Assembly: GCF_000633535.1 (NCBI RefSeq)
Contig: NZ_AYMR01000004.1
Coordinates: 111,556-175,555 of the forward strand
DNA: 64,000 nt
DNA from: Leifsonia aquatica H1aii
GTDB taxonomy: Bacteria > Actinomycetota > Actinomycetes > Actinomycetales > Microbacteriaceae
Direction: 5' to 3'
Positions within the stretch are counted from its first letter, which is position 1, and each line of letters opens with the position of its first letter. This document shows, one piece after another, positions 63,171 to 64,000 of this stretch. The translations under genes and the position numbers were made by a program. The notes below the pieces were generated by a model, which saw only the letters and a program-made list of their open reading frames with translations, was not told the DNA's origin and ran no database searches.

Positions 63171-64000
63171 TCAGCGGATCGCGTCGTGCGTGAAGCGGCC
63201 GGCCAGCAGGGTCGCCGCCACCGGCAGCGTGCGCATCTCCTCCGCCGACAGGGCGGACGGATCGGCGTCGAGCACGGCGAGGTCGGCGGGCTCGCCGGTC
63301 GCGATCGCGCTGCGCACCGAGGCCTCCAGGGCGGCGGAGAGCGGGATGCGCTGCTCGGGATGCCAGGGCCCGCGCCCGTCGCGCGCCCGACCGACGGCCG
63401 CCGAGATCGCCAGCCACGGATCGAGCGGCGCCACCGGGGCGTCGGAACCGAACGCCAGCCGGACGCCGTGCCGCACGAAATCGGCCAGCGGGAACGCCCG
63501 GTCGGTGCGCCCGGCCCAGAGGCGGTCGGCGACGTCCCGGTCGTCCATCGCGTGCTCGGGCTGAACGCTCGCGGTGACGCCGAGCCGGGCGAACCGGGCG
63601 ACGTCGGCCGGGTCGACCAGCTGCGCGTGCTCGATCCGGCCGCGGGCGCCGACCCGTTCGAACGCGTCCAACGCGCGGCGGTTCGCCTCGTCGCCGATGG
63701 CGTGCACGGCAGGCTCGATGCCGTTCTCGACGGCGAACCGCATCGCGGCGACGAGCTCCTCCTGGTCGAGGTTGGCGACGCCGTGCCCGCCGTCGGGATA
63801 GGCGTGACGGCACAGGGCCGTGCGGGTGTTGAGCGAACCGTCGGAGATGACCTTGAACGGCCCCACGGTCAGCAGACCCCGGGTGCCGTCGACCGGCCGC
63901 CCCGTGCGGAGGCCGAGCGCTGCGGCGCGCTCCAGGTCGTCGCCGTAGATGCCGAACTCGACCCGGAGGAGCGGCTCGGCGGCGGCGAACCGCCGCACCC
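63171..64000 (-). CDS. YtcJ-like amidohydrolase, C-terminal part (runs off right edge)
   Basis: The last 276 or so codons of a metal-dependent amidohydrolase; the family has about 520-560 residues, so the first half lies beyond the window. Visible are FKVISDGSLNTRTAL, VHAIGDEANRRALDAFE and RIEHAQLVDPADVARF (metal-ligand His residues), SVQPEHAMDD, then LAFGSDAPVAPLDPW with the catalytic Asp. The end LAVLDADPSAL is the return to the small beta domain. YtcJ/LigD-type enzymes hydrolyse amides or imides; the substrate is unknown. It is convergent with dps. Confidence 0.85.
   Translation of the reverse strand, partial: VRRFAAAEPLLRVEFGIYGDDLERAAALGLRTGRPVDGTRGLLTVGPFKVISDGSLNTRTALCRHAYPDGGHGVANLDQEELVAAMRFAVENGIEPAVHAIGDEANRRALDAFERVGARGRIEHAQLVDPADVARFARLGVTASVQPEHAMDDRDVADRLWAGRTDRAFPLADFVRHGVRLAFGSDAPVAPLDPWLAISAAVGRARDGRGPWHPEQRIPLSAALEASVRSAIATGEPADLAVLDADPSALSAEEMRTLPVAATLLAGRFTHDAIR

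Overview
The window is high-GC chromosomal DNA of an actinobacterium, most likely a Leifsonia-like member of the Microbacteriaceae. The evidence is the very high G+C at third codon positions, the gene order rplU-rpmA-obgE-proB-proA-nadD-rsfS, a paired clpP1-clpP2-clpX locus, an ileS gene behind an actinobacterial T-box, valine and isoleucine tRNA synthetases of actinobacterial type, and many genes that seem to be read from leaderless transcripts.

Layout. 1-5 kb: sugar regulation (LacI regulator, start of a GH13 glucosidase), a UbiA-type prenyltransferase, a DHA2 exporter and an LCP cell-wall ligase. 5.2-18.8 kb: an accessory catabolic block made of two facing operons. The plus-strand operon has three luciferase-like monooxygenases, an SRPBCC protein, an M20 amidohydrolase and an ATP-grasp ligase. 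The minus-strand operon has an oligopeptide-type ABC importer and two more luciferase-like monooxygenases. Import, oxygenation and deacylation of one small substrate, perhaps an organosulfur or N-acyl compound, is the simplest reading. 19-21 kb: a peptidase-like protein, a membrane coiled-coil protein, repeats and tRNA-Ala. 21.4-29 kb: the conserved ribosome/proline/NAD operon. 29-45.7 kb: RNase E, VKOR, SDR, ndk-folC-ileS with a T-box, a TetR/MHS transporter pair, valS and two tandem acetyltransferases. 45.8-51.5 kb: an ArsR/MFS operon facing an M3 peptidase across an array of five 14-bp repeats, then a ClC-type channel. 51.5-56.5 kb: clpX, clpP2, clpP1, a TPR protein and trigger factor. 56.5-59.85 kb: tRNA-Pro, then tRNA-Gly and a small genomic island. 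59.9-64 kb: a LuxR-type response regulator, an MT0933-like small protein, a sensor kinase, Dps and a YtcJ-like amidohydrolase cut by the window edge.

The most interesting part is the island. The 3' end of an intact tRNA-Gly (56727-56771) is repeated perfectly, 45 bp, at 59801-59845. The 3.07 kb between carries three genes of lower G+C: an ApeA-like (HEPN-type) candidate anti-phage protein, a DUF3892 small protein, and a Cys-rich coiled-coil protein I do not recognise. No integrase is visible, so this looks like a satellite or remnant integrative element with defence cargo.

Two other structural signals stand out. One is the 14-bp iteron array at 47931-48000. The other is a pair of doublets of a 17-bp palindrome, each with members exactly 40 bp apart (20421-20477 and 59866-59922), which look like copies of one interspersed repeat in opposite orientations.
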